64,000 nucleotides of DNA, taken from Chamaelirium japonicum (lineage: Eukaryota > Streptophyta > Magnoliopsida > Liliales > Melanthiaceae). The position numbers and the translations under genes were made by a program. The notes beneath the pieces are model-generated. The model was given only the letters and a program-made list of their open reading frames with translations. It did no database searches and was not told the origin of the DNA. The DNA is taken from positions 18,525,424 through 18,589,423 of the forward strand of contig OX393555.1 of the NCBI GenBank assembly GCA_947650365.1, in the 5' to 3' direction. Positions 16,231 through 26,345 of the stretch are shown piece by piece (position 1 is the stretch's first letter; each line of letters starts with the position of its first letter).

Positions 16231-18506
16231 CTAGGCAAAGTACCTTTTGAGGGACTTACCGCTGGTAGGCAGAGTCATTACTGCTTCACAGTTGTCGCCC
16301 GCCTTCTTCGTTTCAATGTAGTTAGAAGTGAAGAACTTCTTGACTAGAGTTTTGGTGATTGTTGAAGTTTGGCTGGTAGGCAGAGTCATTACTAATTCAC
16401 AGTTGTCGCCCGCCTTCTTTGTTTCAATGTAGTTAGAAGTGAAGAACTTCTTGACTAGAGTTTTGGTGATTATTGGAGTTTGACTGAAGCCGATACCTCG
16501 GTGATTTGAAAGAATTTGTTTGCAGTTTTTGAGGAGGCGAGCTTGAGTCTTTGTCAAGCGATGTGGTATCGCAGCTAATGGTAGTGAATCGATGTCCCCA
16601 GTACTTTCTTTGTTGTGGCTGGCTTCGAACATCAACTCGACGATGTTTTACCCCCGACTATTTTCTGGCTTGATCGTGAGTCGCTCAAAGCTGGTGTACT
16701 TAGCAGGTCCGGTTGAGCTTGAGGCATGTAGTTGCCCATGCAGCGGCAATGTCATCGCTCGTAAAAAAATAAAATTGGCCTCAGAGAATGGTGACGCAGG
16801 TTCCTTTACTGAAGTGGAAGGAGATCGTCCTGGCTTACAAAACCACTGGGGTACGAGCCACAGGACTTAAGTAGCTTGAGCAGGCAATGGAAAGTGTGGC
16901 GTTGAGCTTAATTTGAAGTTGACGTGAACATTTTGTCTTGATGCTGGTGCTTCTTTACCTTCGTGCATCATCCGGTAGGAAAATGGCATTGGTTTCACAA
17001 GTAGAGAGGTTTTGTCCTCCGCAACTGCTTTGACTTTCTGGACTCGCTAAGCTTTTGCTGGAGGAGCTTCTGCAATGAGGTCTTTGGCCTGGGGGAACTT
17101 GGTGTCAGCAAGGTATGCTTCGGCTTCGTTGAACGGCTTGCCGTTAGTGACGATGCTTCTCTCCATGCTTTCAATATTGGAACCGCTTTCTTCATCGTCT
17201 TTCCGGAGTACTTGGTGAACTTTCATTATGCAGCAGGAGACCTTGAGGTCTTGATCAGCTTCGAGGAAGCGATTGGGAAAGAACTCCTGGAGTGTCACTA
17301 GCTCTGGATATATTTACTAGAGAGGATTTACTGGAGGCAATTTGGATGCATTTTTCTCTGGAGCTTCATTCTTTTCCTTGAAAGTCTTTCTTCTGGGGAG
17401 TTTTCTTATCGCCCGATCTTGCTCGTGGTTGGCCAGACGTGCTATCCTGTAGCTTAATCATCGTGACATTCTTCTTCGAGAGTCAAGATTGCACTTACGA
17501 ATGTAGGTCGAGGATCCTTCTGCTTGCCCAAGTTGATTTCCTTCAAATCATCGATGGTAGATTGCCCCCCTTCTTCGAGGGCAGGTGGGGGGGCATCTTG
17601 CAACTCATCGTTCGAAGTAGAAGTATTACTATTTACAGTTTCTGAGATGGTGACATGGTTAACAGACACCAGTATGTTATCATTGAAGACATCATCTTGG
17701 AAGTGTACCGATCATGGTAATTTGGGAGGGTAGGTGGGAATGTTACTTCCCAACTCAACAAGTGGCCTTTCCAAATGGTCGAACACTGACTTTTGCTTTA
17801 TTTGCTTGATAGGCCCATGTCTTTCGAACACCGATGCAGGTTTTGAATTTGACTGATTTTCAGTGCTCTTCTTCTGCTTCTAGAGTATGGTCCAACGTCG
17901 AGCTCTACACTGTTTTCTTTTGGCAGATTTGGTACTAGGACAAATAACATAAGTGGAGCATGCGTCAGAGATTGATGATTTCTCTCCTGCTTTATCTACC
18001 ATTTTTACCTCAATGTAGTTAGAGGTGAATGCCTTCTCTGCTACGATCTTGACGACCATTAGGGTTTGACTGGAGCCGATGCCTCACTGATTCGGTAGAA
18101 TCTATTCGTCGCTTTGGAGAAGACAGGCTTGAGTCTTGGTCATCCCGTGTGGTGTCATAGTTGGTAGGAGTGTCCTCATATGTGCGGTGCTGTCCTTGTT
18201 GTATCCAGCTTTGAACAACAACTTAGTGGCGTTTTGCCCCCAACTTCCTTTTGGTTTGAACACGAGTTGAATGGATTCGAAGGAGCCAACAAGTTCTGGC
18301 GGACTCGAAGCTTGCATCAGACCAGGTAGTGACAAACTCATCTCCTGCAGAGTAATGACATTAGCCTCTAATAGCGGTGGGAACAGCTCTTTTGTCAAAG
18401 CAAGAGGTGTTAAAAGATTCAAGCCTATCTTCTCCAAAGCGGCAAAAATGACGACCTGTGGGCTAATTTTGGTGCTACAACCGTCGCACGAATCTTGTTC
18501 AGACAA
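16231..18506 (-). pseudogene. Remnant of the region between gag and RT, gypsy copy C
   Basis: Minus-strand fragments resemble the region that precedes RT in Tat-type polyproteins: LLFKAGYNKDST...GMTKTQACLL at 18102-18506, NEAEAYLADTKFPQA at 17047-17298, and MFEASHNKEST...LTKTQARLL at 16231-16635. Stops and frame changes are frequent. A block appears twice (about 18300-17985 and 16730-16261), and inside the second one a 111-bp segment is in tandem (16261-16371 and 16372-16482). RT, RNase H and integrase are absent: the remnant runs directly into the opposing aORF. Confidence 0.6.
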
Positions 18507-18512
18507 GCGATC

Positions 18513-19736
18513 TCATGAGTTTAGCACAAGGTTCCTCGAACAATCGATGTAATCGATCACCGGCTCATCCTTCCTTTGCTTAGTGGCAGTAAGCTCGGTC
18601 ATGCTAACGATGCACCGAATACTGTAGAAGCGGTTGAGGAACTCCCTCTCTATTTGATCCCAACTGTCAATGGATCCTGGAGGAAGATCAACATACCAGT
18701 CGAAAGCATTACCTTTGAGGGTGCGAATTAACTGCTTCATCATCTCATCGTCGTATATGCCGGTGTTGTTGTAAGTTTCGATAAAGTGGGCGATGTGTTG
18801 CCTTGGATTGTCCTTCCCGTCGAAGTGCTAAAATTTTGGTGGCTGGAACCCGACAGGAAAGCGCAGCTACTGGATCCTTGCAGTGCAAGGCTTCAAGTAG
18901 GCCGCCATGATTGGAGAAAGTCCACCACTTTGAAAGTGCACCATATCAGCTATTAACAATTGTATCTGCTGGATAGTCATCGTTACTTCTGTCGGAGGTT
19001 GTGTGGCCACCAAGACTGGTATTAGAGAGATGACTTCCGCTGGGATGGGAGCCGAAGAAAGTGCTGGAGTAGTCGATAGAATCATCGGGACAATCTCTGC
19101 TGGAGCGAGAGTTGAAGACGGTGCTGGAGCGATTACTGGAAAAGCAGGAGGTTGATTGACTGCTGTAACATCCCTCACGCTTAGCCTTTAAAGCAAGGCA
19201 TTGATGTGACAGTCCTTCTCCTCCATCAGTCGAGTGATTTACACCAAGTGTTCACCCATTTGCATGACTTGGAGTTGGAGAGCGGACGGAGGATAATGAC
19301 GCAAGACATCTTGGTGTTGTGCGCCTGCATCCTCGACGGAGTTGTGTTGACTCGTCTCTGCTTGATGACGGACGTTTGTCCCCTGCGCAGGAGGTGCAAG
19401 GTCCGTTGAAGAACCCGAATGGGCTCGGGGTTGGGGCTGGACCTTCCTAAATTTCTGGACTTGAATTCCAGGATCGAGGCTCGTTTCTTCATGCACCAAG
19501 ACCTTGTCGACGCTTTGGCGAGTATCTTCGGTAGTAGTTTCTGGCATGAAGACATCCGTAAGAGTTTGAATATGCCGAGTGTAGACGCGCACTACCGGGG
19601 GAACGTCATCCTTTGGGTTTTCTGGATCACCGTGTCAGAGTTGCGGAGACTCGGCGATAGGCGAAAGACTTATTGGAGCAAACGTATCGTCGTTAATTCC
19701 GGCCATAGCGAAACTTGAGGCAACTCCTTCAGACAT
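18513..19736 (-). pseudogene. gag of gypsy copy C
   Basis: A minus-strand ATG at 19736 lies 19 bases past the primer site. Open stretches at 19592-19239, 19178-18867 and 18743-18513 cover a gag protein. The last has the typical core LIRTLKGNAFDWYVDLPPG, then SWDQIEREFLNRFYS and VIDYI. The N-terminal part is hydrophilic and the middle is Pro/Ala-rich. At least three stops break it. The family assignment to Tat-type gypsy gag is by motif memory. Confidence 0.75.
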
Positions 19737-19755
19737 ACGGATGAAAGGAGAGGAT

Positions 19756-19773
19756 GTCCCACTGGGCGTGCCA
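19756..19773 (-). promoter_or_regulatory. Primer binding site of gypsy copy C
   Basis: On the minus strand TGGCACGCCCAGTGGGAC lies six bases after the LTR end at 19780, the usual distance. I do not assign the tRNA. Confidence 0.7.
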
Positions 19774-20487
19774 GAAATCTGTATGTGTGGATAACGATTC
19801 GGGTCATCTTTATTGAGTAAAACAAGATTACAGAGGCCGAGACCCGAGGACTCGGGGGTGGTGATCCGGGTGCGGCGAAGATTTGATCAGAAGATTATGG
19901 GAGAGATCCTCTGGAGGGTCCCTTTGATCTGCGTCTTCATGTTACTTCGTGCGAGAGCTCTGGAGGGGTTGTCCAGGACAAAGATCTTTACAAGGTGAGG
20001 GTTGCTTGAGAGGCTAAGGAGTATTCGCCATTGCTTTTGTCCCTTTCGTGCTTCGCATTTTCTCGACTAAGGGGTTTTTGGCTTCGCTCCTCGGTCTTTG
20101 TGGGGGAAAATCTTCGTGCTGACCCGAAGACTTCGCCACACCAGTCAATTGAGGTTCGAGTCGAAGATCGTTGTTCGATCTGTTGAACGGAGTTGGTGCT
20201 TTCAATATGCAAACAGAGAGAATTTGACACAAGAGATGTGATCTCGAAGTTCAGCCGCAGCCTACGTCTCCGTGCTATAGGGAGCAACCCGAATTCACTA
20301 GCACTTGTATCGAAGTGATCTCGACAGGCCGAGTATATCACTGAAACCACTCTGATCTCTTCAAAGACAAGAAGAAAATCGAAGAGAGGAGGAGGAGGGA
20401 TGGAAAGATAGAAAATCCAGAGCTCTGGTTTCTGAAAATCAGATCTCAGAACTGAAAAAATCGGATCCATTTATATTCGAAGGGCTG

Positions 20488-20497
20488 CTATTTATAG
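20488..20497 (-). promoter_or_regulatory. TATA box of the gypsy LTR
   Basis: The minus strand reads CTATAAATAGCAG here, identical to 36231-36243 in the LTR of copy B. It lies about 120 bp downstream (minus strand) of the minisatellite. Confidence 0.75.
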
Positions 20498-20617
20498 GAT
20501 TTTCTGGTGGCAAATGGTGGTTTCTGATGTCGTATCTGGGGATCCTCCAGGTAAAGCTGGTGGGCCTCGCTACCATCTCCTGGGGGATTCCACAGGCTCT
20601 TGGGCACACTAGGCAGG

Positions 20618-21020
20618 GCCGGTGGGTCCCGCGGTAGTCTCTGGGGGCCCACCGGGCAGGGCCGGTGGGTCCTGCTGTAGTCTTCGGGGGCCCACCAGGC
20701 AGGGCCGGTGGGTCCCGCTGTAGTCTTCAGGGGCCCACCAGGCAGGGCCGGTGGGTCCTGCTGTAGTCTTCGAGGGCCCACCAGGCAGGGCCGGTAGGTC
20801 CCGCTGTAGTCTTCGGGGGGCCACCAGGCAGGGCCGGTGGGTCCTGGTGTAGTCTTCGGGGGCCAACCAGGCAGGGCCGGTGGGTCCCGCTGTAGTCTTC
20901 GGGGGCCCACCAGGCAAGGCCGGTGGGTCCCGCTGTAGTCTTCGGGGGCCAACCAGGCAGGGTCAGTGGGTCCCGCTGTAGTCTTCGGTGGCCCACCAGG
21001 CAGGGCCGGTGGGTCCTGCT
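20618..21020 (-). repeat. 43-bp minisatellite in the U3 of the gypsy LTR
   Basis: GCCGGTGGGTCC recurs every 43 bp (20618, 20661, 20704, 20747, 20790 and on to 21005), about nine full units. The same unit is present about three times at 31724-31850 and in diverged form at 35800-36170. The open frames seen across it are a by-product of a stop-free GC-rich unit, not a gene. Confidence 0.92.
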
Positions 21021-21054
21021 GTTTACAGACTTCTTGCCAAAATTTGCACCCACA

Positions 21055-21069
21055 GTTACCCCCTCCAAG
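21055..21069 (-). promoter_or_regulatory. Polypurine tract of gypsy copy A
   Basis: The minus strand reads TTGGAGGGGGTAAC directly before the LTR start TGTGGG. This marks the LTR as the 3' LTR of copy A. Confidence 0.75.
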
Positions 21070-21189
21070 TTAGCTAAGAGGCCACCTTGGCTGGCTTGGA
21101 TTTTTGGTGCAAAGCTAACGACCCCCTGTCATAAGTGCAAAAAAGGAGCTTCGTCGAGTGTTAGCGTCGAAATAAGGCTGATCGGTCAA
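21070..21189. other. Short spacer between purine tract and tandem array
   Basis: No ORF or repeat recognised. Confidence 0.5.
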
Positions 21190-22310
21190 TTTCTGACTGA
21201 TCGGTCAAAATTGACCGATCAGTTGAATTTGACCGATCGATCAAATTCAACCGGTCGAGGTTGAAGTGGTCGGTCAGAAAATATAGTTTTCTTATTGATC
21301 CAGTAGAAAATCGACCGATCTGTTGAAATTGACCGATCGGTCAAGTCTGATCGATCGGTTAAATTCAACCGGTCGAGGTTGAAGTGATCGGTCAGAAAAC
21401 ATAGTTTTCTGATTGATCCAGTAGAAATCGACCGATCGGTTGAATTTGACCGATCGGTCAAGTCCGATCGATCGGTTAAATTCAACCGGTCGAGGTTGAA
21501 GTGATCGGTCAGAAAACATAGTTTTCTGGCCGATTCAGTAGAAAATCGACCGATCAGTTGAATTTGATCGATCGGCCAAGTCTGACCGATCGGTTAAATT
21601 CAACCAGTCGAGGTTGGCGGGATCAGGCAAAAGGCCAAGTTTTTTGCCCGATCCAGTAGAAAATCGACCGATCGGTTGAATTTGACCGATCGGTCAAGTC
21701 TGACCGATTGGTTAAATTCAACCGGTCGAGGTTGGCGGGATCGGGCAAAAGGCCAAGTTTTTTACCCGATCCAGTAGAAAATCGATCGATCGGTTGAATT
21801 TGACCGATCGTTCAAGTCTGACCAATCGGTTAAATTCAACCGGTTGAGGTTGGCGGGATCGGGCAAAAGGCCAAGTTTTTTGCCCGATCCAATAGAAAAT
21901 CAACCGATCGGTTGAATTTGACCGATCGGTCAAGTCAGACCGATCGGTTAAATTCAACTGGTCGAGGTTGGCGGGATCGGGCAAAAGGCCAAGTTTTTTG
22001 CCCGAACCAGTAGAAAATCGACCGATCGGTTGAATTTGATCGATCGGTCAAGTCTGACTGATCGGTTAAATTCAACCGGTCGAGGTTGGCGGGATCGGGC
22101 AAAAGGCCAAGTTTTTTGCCCGAACCAGTAGAAAATCGACCGATTGGTTGAATTTGACCGATCAGTTAAATTCAACCGGTCGAGGTTGGCGGGATCGGGC
22201 AAAAGGCCAAGTTTTTTGCTCGATCCAGTAGAAAATCGACCGATCGGTTGAATTTGACCGATCGGTCAAGTCTGACCGATCGGTTAAATTCAATCGGTCG
22301 AGGTTAAGTT
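21190..22310. repeat. 118-bp tandem array, palindrome-rich
   Basis: GGTCGAGGTTG-type words recur at 21253, 21371, 21488, 21606, 21724, 21842, 21960, 22078, 22178 and 22296: a 118-bp period with one unit shortened to 100. Each unit contains two or three ACCGATCGGT-like palindromes. The first units carry a TTTTCT(G)ATTGATCC variant and the later ones a TTTTTTGCCCGATCC variant. The array lies between the 3' LTR and the antisense ORF promoter. Tandem repeats in this part of Tat elements are known as a source of satellites. Confidence 0.92.
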
Positions 22311-22634
22311 TTGAACCTGCCGAGTTAAGGTGGCAGAAGAGCCTGATTTTTTGCGAGGTCTTTTGGTAAATTACCCGATCGTTTGCCTGTCGATCAGGTA
22401 AAGTCTTCAAGCGGCGATAGAGCTTGATTGTTTCTGCTTGAATCTTCGGTCCATCTGGATCGGGGAGTCTTCTGAACCGGCAGTCCGGTTGGACAGGCAG
22501 TTCACTCGGACCGGCGGTTCGCTTGGACCGGCGGTTCCGACGCTTCGTCTGGTCCCGACGGTTCGCCTGGTTTTGCGCTTGCTACGGATTGATGCCATGT
22601 GTCTTTTCAAAAACACGGGATTTGATATAGTGAT

Positions 22635-22682
22635 GACACGTGTCCTTTTGATTTTCGTGCCAATTTCTTCTGGTTATATAAA
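22635..22682 (+). promoter_or_regulatory. Candidate promoter of the antisense ORF: G-box and TATA box
   Basis: The perfect palindrome GACACGTGTC (22635-22644) contains the plant G-box core CACGTG. TATATAAAC follows at 22675-22683, about 100 bp before the ATG at 22784. Both face the plus strand, opposite to pol. Presence is seen; activity is inferred. Confidence 0.6.
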
Positions 22683-22783
22683 CCTCTCCGGATTTCATTT
22701 TTGCCTCGCGCTTCCAGAATTTTTCGAAGTCCAAAACTCTTGCTCTCGATTCTCTGTTCTTTGCAATCTTCCGATCGATCGAA

Positions 22784-25700
22784 ATGGCCTCTTCTGGTAG
22801 CTCGAAGAAGATCAACATCGTGCCCTCGAAGAGGAAGGGGAAGGAGAGGGCTGAAGTGTCTCCTGTGCAGCCAGGCCGTGGCAAGGGCAAGGGTGCCCTC
22901 GGCGAGTTGGGCAAAAGGCACCAGGGAGTGGGGTTTGCCTCTGCACCATCAAGGCCAGAGCATATCCCCAAGGCGAAGTTCGTATTGGGCCCTCTGATGT
23001 CGCTGACGGAGGAACCTGCTTACGTGTATAACACCGGTGGGAAACTCACCGATGTGAAGAGGGCTAAGTGGCAGAAGCTGCTGGCTTGTTTCACAGAAGG
23101 GAAGGTTCGACCGTCGCTCCCGGGAGTTCAGTCTGCCTTCGGTATCGACAAGCGGACGGTCTTCATAAACGATGCCAGCAAGGAGCAAGTAATGGGGACC
23201 ATTGTCACCATAGGCCAGCTCAACTGTGGACTACGCCTCCCACTGCTACCCTTTGCCGCGAGGTTGCTGAATACCTCAGGCCTCTGTCCCGGGCAGATCT
23301 CTGGGAATGCTTGGAGGATCATCTATGCTTTCTGTCGCGTAGAATCCGACTTCCAGGAGGATCTGAAGGCATGCTACTCCAGCATCCCCGAGGGCGAGGA
23401 AGCGAGGATCGAGTTGGGATACTTCTTTAATCACTACAAGTGGGCGTCGAGGAAGGACTGCCTGTTCTTCAACTTGACTGGCGTGTCTGCCCTGCGCCCG
23501 ATCGTCGACACCGTCGCCTCCGATAAGCTCTACACCGATTGGCCGCTCTCGGTTTTCGGTGCATGGACGCCTCTATCAGTGCCCGAGACCCCTCAAAATC
23601 AAGTGCACAAAGAGATCGACATCTATTATGCGGGAGGTGCTCTTGCTTGGTCTTCGGACCGGGTAGGATCCCTCGATAATCTTTTCCTCGAGCTGACGTG
23701 CGGCACACGTTCGTGGAAGCAGTTTTCGAACTGCCCCGTTCATCACGGCAACGCTAACCTCCTGCACCTACTGCGGGTTCGATACGAGGATAACGAAGTC
23801 TTGTACTCCGATTATGAGGAGGATCTTCAATCGGGCAAGATTGTCAGAAGAATCCGGGCCGAGAAGAAGGTGTATGGCGCAAGGCGCCGTTTGCCAACGG
23901 AGGAGAAGCTCATGATCAACTGCAGAGGCCAGTTCAAGAAGAGGAGGGTCCTCATTGAGGAGGAGAAGAAGGAAGAAGAAGAGAAAGAGAGAGAAGAGGA
24001 AGAAGATGAAGAAGAAGAAGAAGATGAGGGGGAGAAGGGAGATGGAGATGAAGAGAAAGATGACGAGGAAGGGGGTGATGACGATGAGGATGACGGCGAC
24101 GATGACGATGAAGATGGGGGTGATGAGGAAGACATTCCTCCCACCCCTACTAGTGGTAATGGCGGAAATGGGGGTGGTGAGGAAGAAATTCCTCCCACCC
24201 CCACTGGTGGTGACGAAGGACATGGGGGTGGTGAGGAAGAAATTCCTCCCACCCCCACTGGTGGTGAAGAAGAAGGAGGGGAAGACTCGCAGCCTATCCC
24301 CATCGACGAGGCTAAGGCCCATCGAATGGAAGCTGTGATGGACGCCGTGGGTGACGGCCAAAGGGTACAGCCCACGTACCACTTTGAGGAGTTGAAGCGC
24401 CCGATGCGCATTCGGATAAGGTTCTCGGGGAGCGATAGGGTTGCAAGCAACCCCACACCCCTCGACCAAATACCTCCAAGTATCCTTCGCCTCGAATGTG
24501 GATCGATGAGTGGTGGGGTCGAAGTTGAGCAGCCTTCTCCCTCCGCTTGTCGTTCAGCTGCGCAAGTGGCTGAGGAGACGGCCGCTCTGATGGCCAGGCT
24601 GGAGCAGTCCGGCGATCTGCCAGAGGAAGGGGAGATCACTCCTACGCGAGACGTTCCTTCTCCCGTTCATATGGAGGGATGGAGTCGAGTGGATGCTAGG
24701 ACTCCCCAACTCCTGCCAGAGACAACCCCCCTCAAGGAGAGGTCGACCCCCAGGGGTAAGAGCTCCGAACGGGGAAAGGGGAAAGCACCTCGAGTCGATG
24801 CCACAGGTATAACCTTTGTTAACTCCTCTTCTTGATTGCAACACCTTTGAAGTTTGAAAATATTCTAACTCCTCTTTGAACTTCTGTATTGATTGTAGAT
24901 ACTCCTGCTGGCACGGCTCAGAAATTGAGAAACTTGGGTGAGGTTGATATCAACCACCCAATGAGTGTTATCCGGCAGCTCTGCAATCTTCCAGATGCTG
25001 GTCTGGAGGAAGCCTTTGACAGGCTTGAAGTAGTGGTATGCGCATCAACTTGATTTGATTCTTGACTTGTGTCTTCAGAAATAATTCTAACTCTTTTGTT
25101 TATTTGCAAAACTCAGCAGTTCTGAAATTCGCTAGCAAGCTCTTCAGGAAGGCCGGAGAGCGGGGGGCTTCAGCTGAAATCTCTCGTTTAACTGCCGAAT
25201 TGGAGGCTGCTAATGAAGAGAAGGAGAAACTGAGGGAAGTTCTGACTTCCAAGAAGGAGGCCTTGAAGGCCAAGATCGAGGCTCTACGCAAGGAGAAGCT
25301 CGAGAGCAAGAATTGGCTCGATCAGTATGTGGGTCGGGGACATTAGCTTAAATCGCTGAAGAACCGCTTCTTCAAGATGGAGACCCTGGCTCACGACCGA
25401 GTGGTGGAGCTCAAGGAGTTGAAGGGCCAATTTGACAGCAGAAAAGCTGCTCTTGCTGCCAGAGAGGCTGCTCTTGCTGCTAAGGAGGCCGCTTCTACTG
25501 CCAAGGAGGAGGCTCTCACAAAGGAGTTGGAGCATACTCGTGCTGAGTGTGAGAGCTTCAGAGAGACGGTAGAGAAGACGGTGGAAGCACTCAGGGTTCG
25601 AGCTAGCAGTATCCAATCTTCAAAGGCTTCTACGGCGAGCAAGGCTCGTGATGGATCCGAAGGAGAGAGGTCGCGTGCTCCAAGTATGGCCAAACCTTGA
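22784..25700 (+). pseudogene. Spliced antisense ORF (aORF) of gypsy copy A, with defects
   Basis: Exon 1 (22784-24806) codes a basic Lys/Gly-rich start, a globular domain (residues about 65-320, with LRLPLLPFAARLLNTSGLCPG and SGNAWRIIYAFCR), a Glu/Asp run (about 390-450) and three EEEIPPTPTGG repeats. I recall the globular pattern from plant proteins annotated as putative gypsy-type transposon. An intron at 24807-24898 (GT..AG) joins in frame to exon 2 (24899-25035). A second intron ends at 25116 or 25119, but the join gives a stop in the phase expected, so a defect or another junction is likely. Exon 3 (to 25700) codes a long coiled coil and has a TAG at 25345-25347 where copy B has a Glu codon. 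Exon 1 alone is open for 683 codons if the intron is not removed. Function unknown; possibly gag-like or regulatory. Confidence 0.75.
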
Positions 25701-25781
25701 TGATTCTATCTCTTTTTTTTGTTGTTGCACCTGTAAACTCTTTATACAGAAGTTCATTCCTGTACTTGGAAACTTTTTGAT

Positions 25782-25787
25782 AATAAA
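25782..25787 (+). terminator. Poly(A) signal AATAAA of the aORF in copy A
   Basis: It lies 82 bases after the aORF stop. Copy B has AATAAA at the same distance (51647-51642, minus strand). Confidence 0.6.
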
Positions 25788-25884
25788 GATCTTTTTTGGT
25801 GTTTAGAAACTGCATGTCTCTGGTATTGAATTCTTTGAATATTGTGTTCTGGATGGTATTAGAATGATTGAATATTCATACACT

Positions 25885-26220
25885 TGAATGTAAGGGGTCG
25901 AGTCGCAACTCGATCACCCAAACTTGTTAAGTAACTCGAAAATTGAAGGTTGCACTGTAGCACAACTTGAAATCGTTAACATTTGTATGTGAGGGGTTGA
26001 GTCGCAACTCAAGCACCCAAATCTGTTAGACGATATTGAAATTGAAATTGAAGGTCATTTAACATTTGTAAGTAAGGGGTAGTGTCGCAACACAAACTCC
26101 CAAACCTGTTAAATAGACGTAGTAATTTGAAGGTTGTGTTGTAGCACAACCCGAAACCGTTTAACATTTGCCTGTAAGGGGTTGAGTCACAACTCAAGCA
26201 CCCAAACTTGTTAAACGACC
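25885..26220. repeat. Four hairpin repeats between convergent aORF and pol, copy A
   Basis: Hairpins at 25898-25913, 25997-26012, 26080-26095 and 26182-26197 are spaced 99, 83 and 102 bp. Stems are TCGAGT, TTGAGT, (TA)GTGT and TTGAGT around a CGCA or CACA loop. Each is preceded by AGGGGT and followed by words like CACCCAAACTTGTTAA. No coding capacity. Confidence 0.85.
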
Positions 26221-26323
26221 TTGTAATTTGAATGTAGAAAATTTTGAACTTGAACGTAGATAACTTAAAAACTGCTCCAGAATTTGAATTGAGAAGCGAT
26301 CATTTGAACATTTGAAAGAGATC

Positions 26324-26329
26324 TTTATT
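26324..26329 (-). terminator. Poly(A) signal AATAAA after pol, copy A
   Basis: The minus strand reads AATAAAGATC 17 bases past the pol stop at 26346-26348. Copy B has the same word at the same distance (51143-51148). Confidence 0.6.
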
Positions 26330-26345
26330 CATCATGGAATTTACA

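Larger units (their letters stand above)
19780..21054 (-). repeat. Gypsy (Tat-type) LTR shared by copies A and C
   Basis: It starts TGTGGGTGC on the minus strand (21054) and ends CATACA (19780), 1,275 bp. A purine tract lies just upstream (copy A side) and a primer site just downstream (copy C side), so this single LTR is both the 3' LTR of A and the 5' LTR of C. A minus-strand TATA box is at 20488-20497 and a minisatellite fills the upstream (U3) part. The LTR at 35776 is homologous. Confidence 0.85.

Noticed and set aside
20488-21264. Overlapping ORFs with Pro/Gly/Trp-rich repeats
   Set aside because: These are the 43-bp minisatellite read in several frames; a unit of 43 bp shifts frame each time, so no real repeat protein is implied.
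21190-22310. CRISPR-like look of regular repeats
   Set aside because: Units are contiguous tandem copies with no unique spacers, in a plant genome.
21219-22410. Asp/Arg/Ser-rich repeat ORFs (LTDRSDLTDRS type)
   Set aside because: They are translations of the 118-bp array and its GATCGGT words.
23827-24639. Minus-strand ORF of 270 codons, Ser/Pro-rich
   Set aside because: It is the shadow of the acidic GAA/GAG run of the aORF on the other strand.
22784-24835. Possibility that the 683-codon frame is a host gene
   Set aside because: A homologous frame sits in the same place opposite pol in copy B, inside a retrotransposon, so it is element-borne.
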